DNA of 64,000 nucleotides from AC-32 sp963765785. Lineage in GTDB: Bacteria; Actinomycetota; Thermoleophilia; Gaiellales; Gaiellaceae. The stretch spans positions 1-64,000 of the forward strand of contig CAVXXW010000018.1 in assembly GCA_963765785.1 (NCBI GenBank), in the 5' to 3' direction. Below the pieces are notes generated by a model that saw only the letters and a list, made by a program, of their open reading frames with translations, searched no databases and was not told where the DNA came from. Made by a program: the position numbers and the translations under genes. Positions 19,565 through 27,127 of this stretch are shown one piece after another (positions within the stretch are counted from its first letter, which is position 1; every line of letters begins with the position of its first letter).

Positions 19565-19757
19565 GTGAAGGACTTCAAGGAGTTCCTGCTGCGCGGAAAC
19601 CTCGTCGACATGGCAGTCGGGATCGTGATCGGGATCGCCTTCCGCAGCGCTGATCGCGGTCGACGTGCCGACGCGGGAGTGCCCGCAGTGCCTCAGCGAG
19701 ATCCCCGAGGCCTCGAGGCGCTGCGCGTTCTGTACGTCGGAGGTCGCCCCCGCTTAG
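19565..19757 (+). pseudogene. mscL: Remnant of mscL (internal deletion)
   Basis: The GTG at 19565 opens KDFKEFLLRGNLVDMAVG and continues through IVIGIAF, the invariant N-terminus of the large-conductance mechanosensitive channel. The frame then breaks. In the +1 frame a typical actinobacterial MscL tail appears: a VPTREC zinc-ribbon segment with CPQC and CAFC, ending at TAG 19755. The second half of TM1, the periplasmic loop and TM2 are gone, so roughly 80 residues have been deleted and the halves are out of frame. It cannot make a channel. Confidence 0.85.
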
Positions 19758-19837
19758 GAGGGTTCGACGAGACAGTCGCGATGCTCTCGGGCCGCGCTGC
19801 TGCCCGAGAGCGTGGACCGTTCCGTCAAACCCTCCTA
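19755..19837. mobile_element. MITE-like element A (83 bp) with terminal inverted repeats
   Basis: The left end, TAGGAGGGTTCGACGAGAC, and the reverse complement of the right end, TAGGAGGGTTTGACGGAAC, agree at 16 of 19 positions, with the outer ten identical. Inside is a second perfect hairpin, GCTCTCGGG at 19783-19791 with CCCGAGAGC at 19803-19811. The left repeat starts in the TAG stop of the mscL remnant, and the right end runs into the AGGAGG ribosome-binding site of cysS. The ends are related to those of the element at 32,291. There is no coding capacity, so any mobility would need a helper transposase. Confidence 0.65.
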
Positions 19838-19850
19838 GGAGGAGCCCGCG

Positions 19851-21141
19851 TTGCGGCTCTATGACACCGCGACCAGGCAGCTGCGGGAGCTGCCGCCTCC
19901 GCCCGGGCCGATCCGGATGTACTTCTGCGGCCCGACTGTCTACCAGCGCATCCACATCGGGAACGCGCGGCCGTTCGTCATCTCGCTGTGGCTGAAGCGC
20001 TGGCTCGAGCGCAGCGGCTACGACGTCACGCTCGCCGAGAACATCACGGACATCAACGACAAGATCTACAAGGCCGCGCCCGGCGACAGCGCGCGCCTGG
20101 CCGCCGACGCGACCGGCTGGTACCTCGAGGACACCGGCGAACTGGGCCTGGGGCGCCCGGACGTCGAGCCGAAGGCGACGGAGTCGATCGCCGAGATCGT
20201 GGCAATGATCGAGCAGCTCGTCGACACCGGCCACGCGTATCCGTCCGGAGGCGACGTCTACTTCAGGGTCTCGAGCTTCCCGGACTACGGACGCCTCTCC
20301 GGCCGGCACGGCGACGATGAGGCGACGCGCAACCCGTCGGAGGAGCCCGAGGAGGCCGAGCGCAAGGAGGATCCGCGCGACTTCGCGCTTTGGAAGGGCC
20401 ACAAGGAGGGCGAGGACACGTCGTGGCACTCGCCGTGGGGCCGCGGGTCGGCCCGGCTGGCACATCGAGTGCTCGGCGATGGCCGAGGCGCACCTCGGGC
20501 CAGTCTTCGAGATCCACGGCGGCGGGATCGACCTCGTGTTCCCGCACCACGAGAACGAGGTCGCCCAGTCACGCTCGCTCGGGCACGGGTTCGCGCAGCT
20601 CTGGATGCACAACGGGATGCTCCGGCTCTCCGGCGAGAAGATGTCGAAGTCGCTCGGCAACATCGTCTCGCTGCGCGAGGCGCTCGACGAGTGGGGCCGC
20701 GAGACGCTGCTCGTATACTTCCTCGGCGGCCACTGGCGCAAGCCGATCGACTACTCGGACGACGTGCTCGAGCAGGCTGCGGCCCAGGCGGAGAGCTTCC
20801 GCAACGTCTTCCGCTCCGAGTCGGCCGAGGGTGCCGACTGGGATGCCTTTGCAGCCGCTCTCGACGACGACTTCAACACGCCGGAGGCGCTCGCGGTGAT
20901 GCACGGCTGGCGTGACCACGACCTCCTGCGGCGCGGGCTGGAGGTGTTCGGGCTCGAGTCGCTGGCGGAGGGCGAGGCGGCGCCGGCCGAGCTCGAGGAG
21001 CTGGCGCGCGCGCGTGTCGAGGCGCGGGCGCGGAAGGACTTCGAGTCGAGCGACCGCCTGCGTGACGAGATCGCCGCAGCCGGCTGGGAGGTCCGCGACG
21101 TGGACGCCGAGCCGGGGTTCCAGCTCGTCCCAAAGCGTTGA
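19851..21141 (+). pseudogene. cysS: Cysteinyl-tRNA synthetase gene with one inserted base
   Basis: Class I synthetase that charges tRNA-Cys. The 5' frame has MYFCGPTVYQRIHIGNARPF (HIGH motif and first zinc Cys). The 3' frame has WHIECSAM, FPHHENEVAQS and EKMSKSLGN. The frames join if a T near 20448 is removed, restoring SPWGRGRPGWHIECSAM and giving 429 aa, a little under the usual 450-470. The start is TTG 19851, eight bases after AGGAGG. An intact CysRS is normally essential, so either the extra base is a sequencing or assembly error or another copy exists elsewhere. Confidence 0.85.
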
Positions 21142-21842
21142 CCTCGGAGCTCGTCTACGGGCGCCGGCCGGTGCGGGAAGCCCTGCGCGGACCGCGCGAG
21201 GTGCTCGAGCTGTGGGCGACGCAGCGGGCGCAGAAAGCGGAGCCGTGGCTCGCGGAGGCCGGCGTTCGTGTCCAGACGAAGGCCGAGCGCGAGCTGACCG
21301 CCGAGGCGGGCACGCAGGATCACCAGGGCGTGCTCGCGCGCGTCGAGCCGTACCGCTACGCCGACGCGCACGAGCTCGCGGCCGGCGAGGCGCCGCTGCT
21401 GACCGTGCTCGACTCCGTGACGGATCCGCGCAACCTCGGCGCCGTGATCCGCAGCGCGGACGGTGCCGGCGCAGACGGCGTCGTGCTGCCGGCGCACACC
21501 TCGGCACGCGTGACGCCGGCGGTCTCGAGGGCGTCGGCCGGCGCGGTCGAGCACGTGCCCGTCGCGGTCGTGAAGAACCTCGCGCGCTATCTCGGCGAGA
21601 TCAAAGGCCCGCACCTGTGGATCTGGGCCGCAGCCGGCGACGCCGAGACCTCGATGTGGGATGCCGACCTCTCCGGCGGCGCGGTCTTCGTGCTCGGCGC
21701 CGAGGGCAGAGGGCTGCGCCCGCTCGTACGCCGCACGTGCGACGACGCCGTCTCGATCCCGCTCCACGGGAAGGTCGAGTCGCTGAACGTCAGCGTCGCC
21801 GCGGCGCTGCTGCTCTACGAGGCGAGACGCCAACGTGGCTGA
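21138..21842 (+). CDS. rlmB: 23S rRNA (guanosine-2'-O)-methyltransferase RlmB (SpoU family)
   Basis: SpoU-class knotted methyltransferase that methylates a guanosine of 23S rRNA. The N-terminal substrate-binding domain starts VYGRRPVREAL. The SPOUT motifs are DSVTDPRNLGAVIRSA, VLGAEGRGLRPL and IPLHGKVESLNVSVAAA. Length 234 aa is typical. The TTG start overlaps the cysS stop by four bases. It follows cysS and precedes the Rae1-like gene, as in Bacillus. Confidence 0.94.
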   Translation: MTSELVYGRRPVREALRGPREVLELWATQRAQKAEPWLAEAGVRVQTKAERELTAEAGTQDHQGVLARVEPYRYADAHELAAGEAPLLTVLDSVTDPRNLGAVIRSADGAGADGVVLPAHTSARVTPAVSRASAGAVEHVPVAVVKNLARYLGEIKGPHLWIWAAAGDAETSMWDADLSGGAVFVLGAEGRGLRPLVRRTCDDAVSIPLHGKVESLNVSVAAALLLYEARRQRG

Positions 21843-21868
21843 GGCGTCGCTTGCGATGCCGATCAAGA

Positions 21869-21895
21869 GGCCGTGCCGGCTTTGCCGGCGCGGCC
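21869..21895. terminator. Strong hairpin in the rlmB-rae1 spacer
   Basis: GGCCGTGCCGGC, TTT loop, GCCGGCGCGGCC: a 12-bp stem with one G-T pair and a 3-base loop, lying 26 bases after rlmB and 48 before the next gene. No T-run follows, so it could be a T-less terminator of the high-GC type or an RNA-processing/stability stem. Confidence 0.45.
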
Positions 21896-21943
21896 GTCTA
21901 ACGGCGGCTACGGGTTGCGTGGCGATGACCCGGTCGCTTCGAC

Positions 21944-22384
21944 ATGGCTGAGCCGACGCTCTACCTGTTCGACGGCTACAACCTGCTACACGCCGGCGAG
22001 ATCGACGACCCGCGGGAGCTCGTCGATCGGCTGGCCAGCTTCGTGGCGGTCAGCGGCGCGCGGGGCGTGATCGTCTTCGACGGAGTCGGCGAGGAGCGGG
22101 TGCACGGCCCACTCGAGGTGCGCTACGCGGAGCACGCCGACGCGTTGCTCGAACGGCTTGCCGCAGAGCACCGCGCGACCGAGGTCGTTTGCCTCGTCTC
22201 GTCCGACGCCGCGATCAGGGGCACGTCCGGCCAGGAGGTACAGAAGCGCAGCTCGCGAACGTTCCTGCACGACCTCGAACGGCCGACACACGAGGACCCG
22301 GGTAGATCGCAGCTGCGGGATCGTGTGGACGAAGAGACGCGAAAACGTCTGGAGAAGCTGAGGCGAGGCCAAGGGTCCGGTTAA
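21944..22384 (+). CDS. rae1: NYN-domain ribonuclease (YacP/Rae1-like)
   Basis: The PIN/NYN nuclease core begins LYLFDGYNLLHAG, with the catalytic-type Asp after the first strand, and continues with VIVFDGVGEE and VVCLVSSDAAIRG. These acidic residues are those of the YacP family. In Bacillus this protein, Rae1, cuts mRNA in the ribosomal A site. Length is 146 aa. The location between rlmB and sigH is the same as in Bacillus and supports orthology; function in this lineage is inferred. Confidence 0.88.
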   Translation: MAEPTLYLFDGYNLLHAGEIDDPRELVDRLASFVAVSGARGVIVFDGVGEERVHGPLEVRYAEHADALLERLAAEHRATEVVCLVSSDAAIRGTSGQEVQKRSSRTFLHDLERPTHEDPGRSQLRDRVDEETRKRLEKLRRGQGSG

Positions 22385-22397
22385 GTCGGATAACACG

Positions 22398-22433
22398 CAA
22401 GGTCTTGTAAACGTACTGGGACCTTGCTATTTT
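22398..22433 (+). promoter_or_regulatory. sigH promoter with embedded inverted repeat
   Basis: TTGTAA (22405-22410), a 17-base spacer and TATTTT (22428-22433) form a good sigma-70-type promoter, giving a start near 22,440 and a leader of about 50 bases. A perfect inverted repeat, CAAGGTC at 22398-22404 and GACCTTG at 22420-22426, brackets the -35 hexamer, with half-site centres 22 bases apart. That spacing suits a dimeric regulator binding one face of the helix over the promoter. Confidence 0.6.
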
Positions 22434-22491
22434 CCACCTCAACCTCAGGGTGAGGCTTGGTCAGCTCACCGTCCTCCAACGAGGGGGAGCC

Positions 22492-23154
22492 GTGCCCGCT
22501 CGCACAGCACAGACCGTCTACTCACCGCAGAAGCTCCAGCGTGAGCTCGCCGACCTGCAGCTCGTGATGCGCGCCCGCAACGGCGACCAGCGCTCGCTCG
22601 ACGAGCTGATCCGCCGCTACTCGGGCTTCGTCCGACTGAAGGCGAGCTCGTACTTCCTCGCCGGCGGCGACGCAGAGGACCTGATCCAGGAAGGGCTGAT
22701 CGGCCTCTACAAAGCCGTGCGCGACTTCAGTCCAGAGAAGTCGTCGTTCCGCAGCTTCGCCGAGCTCTGCGTCACGCGTCAGATCATCACCGCGATCAAG
22801 ACCGCGACCCGCTTCAAGCACGCGCCGCTGAACAGCTACGTCTCGTTCAGCCACACGCCGGCCGGCCAGGAGTCCGACGGCGACTGCACGCTCGGCGACG
22901 CGCTGCCGGGGCCGTCGGTCGACGACCCGTCGGTCTGCGTGATCTCGACCGAGGAGCTGCAGAGCCTGGTGTTCACGCTCGGCTCGGGCCTCTCGAAGCT
23001 CGAGGCCGACGCGCTCAAGCTGTACCTCGAGGGCGAGTCGTACGAGACGATGGCCGAGCGCCTCGGCTGCGACACGAAGACGATCGACAACGCGCTCCAA
23101 CGCGTGAAGCGCAAGGTCCTCGCGCACCAGCAGTCGCGCCAGGTGCTGCAGTAA
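22492..23154 (+). CDS. sigH: RNA polymerase sigma factor SigH-type
   Basis: Sigma-70-family protein close to Bacillus SigH. Region 2 shows EDLIQEGLIGLYKAVRDF and RQIITAIKTATRFKHAPLNS; region 4 has YETMAERLGCDTKTIDNALQ. I chose GTG 22492, preceded by a purine-rich GAGGGGGAG, giving 220 aa like Bacillus SigH (218); an in-frame ATG at 22450 would add 14 residues with no motif. No anti-sigma factor gene is adjacent. It ends the conserved gltX-cysS-rlmB-rae1-sigH run. It has its own promoter. Confidence 0.93.
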   Translation: MPARTAQTVYSPQKLQRELADLQLVMRARNGDQRSLDELIRRYSGFVRLKASSYFLAGGDAEDLIQEGLIGLYKAVRDFSPEKSSFRSFAELCVTRQIITAIKTATRFKHAPLNSYVSFSHTPAGQESDGDCTLGDALPGPSVDDPSVCVISTEELQSLVFTLGSGLSKLEADALKLYLEGESYETMAERLGCDTKTIDNALQRVKRKVLAHQQSRQVLQ

Positions 23155-23166
23155 GCACTTGCGCAA

Positions 23167-23197
23167 GCGGATATCTTTCTGATATCAAGATATCCGC
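23167..23197 (+). promoter_or_regulatory. Perfect 10-bp inverted repeat abutting the HTH gene start
   Basis: GCGGATATCT (23167-23176) and AGATATCCGC (23188-23197) are exact complements with an 11-base spacer that holds a third GATATC palindrome (23181-23186). The right arm ends at the base before ATG 23198, leaving no room for a ribosome-binding site. It can act as an operator, as the sigH terminator stem or as a translation-blocking hairpin. Three GATATC units in 25 bases suggest cooperative binding, perhaps by the HTH protein itself. Confidence 0.6.
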
Positions 23198-23602
23198 ATG
23201 GCCCGACCGCGTCGCGACGAGGACTACACCGCGCTCTACGTGCGGATTCCGTCTGCCGAGGCGGAGAAGCTCCATCGGGCCGCAGACGTGCTCGGGCGGC
23301 CGAAGCGCGAGCTGATCACGCGCCTCGTCGCGCAGTTCGACCCAGCCGACCCCGTCTGGACGCGTGAGGTCGCCGGGCCGCAGGTCGCGGCGCAGGCGGA
23401 CTGGACGGTCGGGCAGCACTCGTTTCGCCGCGCGGCCGAGATGGAGATCCTGACGCCGGCGCAGCTCGCCGGGCTCCTGCAGGTCGACGAGGAGGTCGTG
23501 ATCGAGCTCGCGGAGCAGCGCGAGCTGCCGGGCCGCAAGGTGGGAGAGGAGTGGCGGTTCTCGCGCGAGGCGGTGCTCGCGTGGCTCGCCGAAGAGGAAT
23601 GA
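23198..23602 (+). CDS. Excisionase/MerR-type helix-turn-helix protein
   Basis: 134 residues. The N-terminus (8-50) reads like a strand-helix-helix segment, YVRIPSAEAEKLHRAADVLG, reminiscent of ribbon-helix-helix proteins. The C-terminus (88-134) is a winged HTH_17/excisionase domain: TPAQLAGLLQVDEEVVIELA, then LPGRKVGEEWRFSREAVLAW. Such proteins bind DNA without cutting. ATG 23198 directly follows an inverted repeat, consistent with autoregulation. Its stop overlaps the next gene by four bases. Confidence 0.82.
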   Translation: MARPRRDEDYTALYVRIPSAEAEKLHRAADVLGRPKRELITRLVAQFDPADPVWTREVAGPQVAAQADWTVGQHSFRRAAEMEILTPAQLAGLLQVDEEVVIELAEQRELPGRKVGEEWRFSREAVLAWLAEEE

Positions 23603-24033
23603 GGATCGGCCGGCTAGAGCGCGCGTGGGGAGCGGAGGCGCTGCGGCCGGCGGTCGGCTGGAAGGTCTGGCGCCTTGAGAACGGCTTGCTCGTCAGCGCC
23701 CTCTACGGCGACCTCTGGCCCGTGGACGAGCCGATCCACGCGGTATGTCCTCGCCACGACCATGAGGCGCCGTCGCCGTTGTGCGAGTGCGGCATCCACG
23801 CGGGTCGCGAGCTAGGGGCGTGGGAGCACTACCTGCGCGTAGGCTCGGAGTCGCGCGTCTTCGGCCGGGTGCTCCTCTGGGGCGCGACGGTCGAGGGCGA
23901 GCATGGCTGGCGCGCGGCGCGCGCGCGGCCGGTCGAGATCTTCGTGCCCGCGGCCGTGACCGTGGAGACCGAAGGCCTCCGCGACTACGGCGTGCCGGTG
24001 CACGAGCCGGTGCGCGAGGCGGTGCCGGCGTGA
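23599..24033 (+). CDS. Conserved-looking hypothetical protein with Cys/His cluster
   Basis: 144 residues starting at ATG 23599, overlapping the HTH gene and, at its end, clpP. The middle has CPRHDHEAPSPLCECGIHAG, a Cys/His-rich loop able to bind zinc, followed by a GRVLLWGATVEGEHGWRAA segment that recurs in poorly characterised bacterial proteins with the same layout. Its fixed position between a DNA-binding protein and clpP suggests an adaptor or regulatory role, but this is only context. Confidence 0.7.
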   Translation: MRIGRLERAWGAEALRPAVGWKVWRLENGLLVSALYGDLWPVDEPIHAVCPRHDHEAPSPLCECGIHAGRELGAWEHYLRVGSESRVFGRVLLWGATVEGEHGWRAARARPVEIFVPAAVTVETEGLRDYGVPVHEPVREAVPA

Positions 24034-24644
24034 ACCCGCTCGTCCCGATGGTGATCGAGCAGACCTCGCGCGGCGAGCGCTCGTTCGACATCTACTCGCG
24101 CCTGCTCAAGGACCGGGTCGTGATGGTGGGCTCAGCGATCGACGACGAGGTCGCGAACCTCGTCGTCGCGCAGCTCCTGCACCTCGAGTCCGACGACCCC
24201 GACAAGGACATCTCCGTCTACGTCAACTCGCCCGGCGGCGATGTGTACGCCGGTCTCGCGATCTACGACACGATGGCTTTCGTCAAGCCGGACGTGCGGA
24301 CGATCTGCGTCGGCATGGCGATGTCGATGGGGGCGGTCATCCTCGCCGCCGGCACCAAGGGCAAGCGAAGCGCGCTCCCCAACGCGAAGATCCTGATCCA
24401 CCAGGTCTGGACCGGGCAGTTCGGCGGCCAGGCCTCGGACGTCGAGATCCGCGCCCGCGAAGTGATCGACCTGAAGAAGCGGGTCGAGGCGATCATCGCC
24501 GACCACTCCGGCCAGCCGCTCGACCGCGTCGCCCAGGACATGGACCGCGACAACTTCATGACGGCCGCAGAGGCGGTCGAGTACGGCCTGATCGACGAGG
24601 TGATGGCGAGCCGCGGCGCTAGGCTCAACGGAGCGCCGGAGTAG
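24030..24644 (+). CDS. clpP: ATP-dependent Clp protease proteolytic subunit ClpP
   Basis: Serine peptidase that forms the double heptameric chamber for ClpC or ClpX. The nucleophile Ser is in GMAMSMGAVILAAG near residue 98, where most families have GQAASMGA. The catalytic His is in ILIHQ near 123 and Asp is in the following helix region. YVNSPGGDVYAGLAIYDTM is conserved. Length is 204 aa from GTG 24030, which overlaps the previous stop. The last ten bases are shared with the 5' end of tRNA-Thr. Confidence 0.96.
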   Translation: MNPLVPMVIEQTSRGERSFDIYSRLLKDRVVMVGSAIDDEVANLVVAQLLHLESDDPDKDISVYVNSPGGDVYAGLAIYDTMAFVKPDVRTICVGMAMSMGAVILAAGTKGKRSALPNAKILIHQVWTGQFGGQASDVEIRAREVIDLKKRVEAIIADHSGQPLDRVAQDMDRDNFMTAAEAVEYGLIDEVMASRGARLNGAPE

Positions 24645-24708
24645 CTCAGCTGGTCAGAGCAACCGCCTTGTAAGCGGTAGGTCGTGGGTTCGAATCCCGC
24701 CTCCGGCT
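24635..24708 (+). tRNA. tRNA-Thr (anticodon TGT)
   Basis: A full cloverleaf can be drawn. The acceptor is GCCGGAG with CTCCGGC, the D-arm is GCTC...GAGC, the anticodon stem is ACCGC/GCGGT with loop CTTGTAA (anticodon TGT), and the T-arm is GTGGG-TTCGAAT-CCCGC. The discriminator is T at 24708 and CCA is not encoded. The first ten bases overlap the 3' end of clpP, including its TAG stop. Confidence 0.95.
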
Positions 24709-24726
24709 CTCCGCAAAAAACCGATC

Positions 24727-24770
24727 CGCTCTTCGCTCGGTACGAACCAGAAGTCCGAGCGAAAGGAGCG
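24727..24770 (+). other. Leader hairpin masking the ribosome-binding site of the next gene
   Basis: CGCTC plus TTCGCTCGG (24727-24740) pairs with CCGAGCGAA (24755-24763) and, after a two-base bulge, GAGCG (24766-24770). The right arm contains the AAAGGAG ribosome-binding site of the gene starting at 24774, so folding would hide it. It may instead serve as the end of the tRNA-Thr transcript. There is no T-run. Confidence 0.45.
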
Positions 24771-24773
24771 GGG

Positions 24774-25844
24774 ATGGGAATTGCTCGTCTGACCACCCGC
24801 ACGAGGGCCTTCTTTGGGTTGCTCGTGCTTGGAGCGGCACTGGTGTTCGCCGCGCCGCTCGGTGCCGCGAAGCCGACCGCCTACACGGTCGTGCCGCTGG
24901 TCTCGAACCAGCCTTCGTTGGCGCCGATACCCGACCCGGATCTACAGAACTCGTGGGGCCTGACCTCAGGCCCGACGACTCCGTGGTGGGTCTCCGACAA
25001 CGGCACCGGCAAGTCCACGCTGTACAACTCCGCCGGGGTCAAGCAAGGCCTCGTCGTCAAGGTGCCGGGCGGCCCGACCGGGACCGTCTTCAACACCACC
25101 GCCGGCTTCAACCTGCCGACCGGTGGGAGGGCGCTGTTCCTGTTCGACGGCGAGGACGGGATCGTCCGCGCCTGGAACGGTGCGCAAGGCACGACCGCGA
25201 TCATTCCCGGTGAGGGCGACCAGTCCGCCACCGGCGCGGTCTACAAGGGCCTGGCGATCGCGACCACGCCCAGCGGGCCGGAGCTGTTCGCGGCCGACTT
25301 CCACAACGACAAGGTCGACGTGTTCGACAGCAACTTCAAGCTCCTGTCGAACACCGGCTTCGACGATCCGTCCATGCACAAGGGGTTCGCCCCGTTCGAC
25401 GTGCAGGTGATCGGCAACCGCGTCTTCGTCTCGTACGCACGCCAGGACGAGGACGCGCATGACGACGCCCCGGGTCAAGGCCGCGGCTTCGTGGACGTCT
25501 ACGACCTCTCCGGGAACCTGCTCGGCGGGATCAACGGCCACGGTCAGCTGAACTCGCCGTGGGGCCTGGCGATGGCGCCGGCGAGCTTCGGTACGTTCGC
25601 GGGCGACCTGCTCGTCGGGAACTTCGGCGACGGGAACATCAACGCGTACCGCGAGGCGTCACCGAACACGTTCGTGCACGACGGCGAGCTGCGGGGTGCG
25701 GACAACAAGCCGCTACAGATCGACGGCCTCTGGGCACTCCAGTTCGCGCAGGGCGGGAACAACGGCACGCCCGGCACGCTCTTCTTCACGGCGGGCCCGA
25801 ACGGCGAGGCAGACGGGCTCTTCGGCCGGATCCAAGTGGGCTGA
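24774..25844 (+). CDS. TIGR03118-type secreted beta-propeller protein
   Basis: The signal peptide spans about residues 1-33, with core FFGLLVLGAALVFAAPLGAA. The remainder has propeller-like repeats with conserved phrases of the TIGR03118 family: LVSNQ near the start, DPDLQNSWGL, LFAADFHNDKVDVFD, GQLNSPWGLAMAP, LLVGNFGDGNINAY and the final ADGLFGRI. Length is 356 aa. The start is ATG 24774 with a strong site upstream; an in-frame start at 24684 would overlap the tRNA. Function of the family is unknown. Confidence 0.9.
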   Translation: MGIARLTTRTRAFFGLLVLGAALVFAAPLGAAKPTAYTVVPLVSNQPSLAPIPDPDLQNSWGLTSGPTTPWWVSDNGTGKSTLYNSAGVKQGLVVKVPGGPTGTVFNTTAGFNLPTGGRALFLFDGEDGIVRAWNGAQGTTAIIPGEGDQSATGAVYKGLAIATTPSGPELFAADFHNDKVDVFDSNFKLLSNTGFDDPSMHKGFAPFDVQVIGNRVFVSYARQDEDAHDDAPGQGRGFVDVYDLSGNLLGGINGHGQLNSPWGLAMAPASFGTFAGDLLVGNFGDGNINAYREASPNTFVHDGELRGADNKPLQIDGLWALQFAQGGNNGTPGTLFFTAGPNGEADGLFGRIQVG

Positions 25845-25867
25845 CGGCGCCCAGCGGGCGGCGCGCG

Positions 25868-27127
25868 CTACGTGTGCGCGCCGCCCAGCTCTTCGATCAG
25901 GTCGGCGGCGCGAACCGTGCCCGGCTGCGATTGGAGCCGCCGCGATGCCGCCGCAAGCTCGTCGTTGGGCGTCGCGAGCAGACGGTCGATCGCTTCGTGC
26001 AGTTGCGCGTCCTCGAACTCGTAGGTCGGCAGCCGCACGCCGAAGCCGCACTCGGCCATGCGCTGCGCGTTGTCGTGCTGGTCCCAGAAGAGCGGCAGGA
26101 CGACCATCGGCTTGCCGAAGTGGATCGACTCGGTGACGGTGTTGTTGCCGCCGTGCGTGATCACGAGGTCGGCGTGGGGGAGGATCGCCGGCTGCGGGAG
26201 GAACTCGGCGCCGGTCATGTTCGGCGCGAGCTCGATCAGGTCGTGCTGCGGCCCCTTGCTGACGACGTAGCGGTGCGGCGTCTCAGCGAGCGCGCCGACG
26301 AGCCGGTTCATCAGCTCGACGTCCGCCGAGCCGAGGCTGCCGAGGCTGACGTAGACGAGCGCGCCCTCGCCCGCCGGCGGCTCCCACTCTTCGTCCACCA
26401 AGCGCACGCAGGCGTCGAGCTGCTGCCAGCGCTCGCCGAGCGGACGCGAGCGCCGGTAGTCGGCCTCGGCCGGATAGAGGTAGAGGTTCAGGAACGGCGA
26501 CTCGTGGATGAACTCGAGCTCCGGCAGCGGCGGCGCAGCGCGCTCCTCGCAGAACGCGGAGAACTCGGTCTGGAGCGGCTCGTGCAGCTCGCGGTAGCGC
26601 GTGCGAAAGTCGTCCCAGGCAGCCGAGTCGCCGGTCGGGTAGCCCGAGAACGTCGGCGGCAGCTCGTCGTCCTTCAGCTCGAGCGGGTTGCAGGACACGA
26701 TGCGCATCCACGGCCGGCCGCTCGCCAGGACCGCGGGGAAGCCGACGACGTTGTCCTCGACGATCACGTCCGGCTCGAGCTCGCCGAAGATCTCGCCCAG
26801 CCGGTCGTCGACGTAGCGCGCGCCGTCGACCAGCTCCTGCCAGACCGGGAGGATGAACGTCTCGAGCTGGTCGATCGTCGGCTTGCGGAACTCCGGCGCG
26901 GTGTCGCGGACGAAGTCCTTCCAGAACTGGCCCGGAGCCTCCTCGACCTCGGGCGGCGGCTTCAGGCGCATCAGCGCCTCGCGGAAGCCCTGCGCCTCGA
27001 GCGTCCCGGCGAACGACTCTTCGACGACGAACGTCACCTCGTGGCCGCGCTCGAGCAGCACCCGGCCGATCCCGACGCAGTTGTTCGTCGGCCCGAAGGC
27101 GCCCTCGGGGAAGAAGACGACCTTCAA
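25868..27127 (-). CDS. GT1-family (UGT/macrolide-type) glycosyltransferase
   Basis: 419 residues in two Rossmann-like halves. The C-terminal sugar-nucleotide signature is complete: VYVSLGSLG, THGGNNTVTES and PLFWDQHDNAQRM. The N-terminal acceptor domain starts VVFFPEGAFGPTNNCVGIG. Enzymes of this type glycosylate small lipophilic acceptors or lipids. The ATG start overlaps the stop of the upstream PLP gene by four bases, so the two form one operon. The acceptor is unknown. Confidence 0.9.
   Translation of the reverse strand: MKVVFFPEGAFGPTNNCVGIGRVLLERGHEVTFVVEESFAGTLEAQGFREALMRLKPPPEVEEAPGQFWKDFVRDTAPEFRKPTIDQLETFILPVWQELVDGARYVDDRLGEIFGELEPDVIVEDNVVGFPAVLASGRPWMRIVSCNPLELKDDELPPTFSGYPTGDSAAWDDFRTRYRELHEPLQTEFSAFCEERAAPPLPELEFIHESPFLNLYLYPAEADYRRSRPLGERWQQLDACVRLVDEEWEPPAGEGALVYVSLGSLGSADVELMNRLVGALAETPHRYVVSKGPQHDLIELAPNMTGAEFLPQPAILPHADLVITHGGNNTVTESIHFGKPMVVLPLFWDQHDNAQRMAECGFGVRLPTYEFEDAQLHEAIDRLLATPNDELAAASRRLQSQPGTVRAADLIEELGGAHT

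Noticed and set aside
19755..19850. Possible T-box or other cysteine-responsive leader before cysS
   Set aside because: A GTGGACCG string suggested a T-box, but the stem I and specifier elements are missing and the whole segment is explained by a terminal-inverted-repeat element shared with 32,291-32,457.
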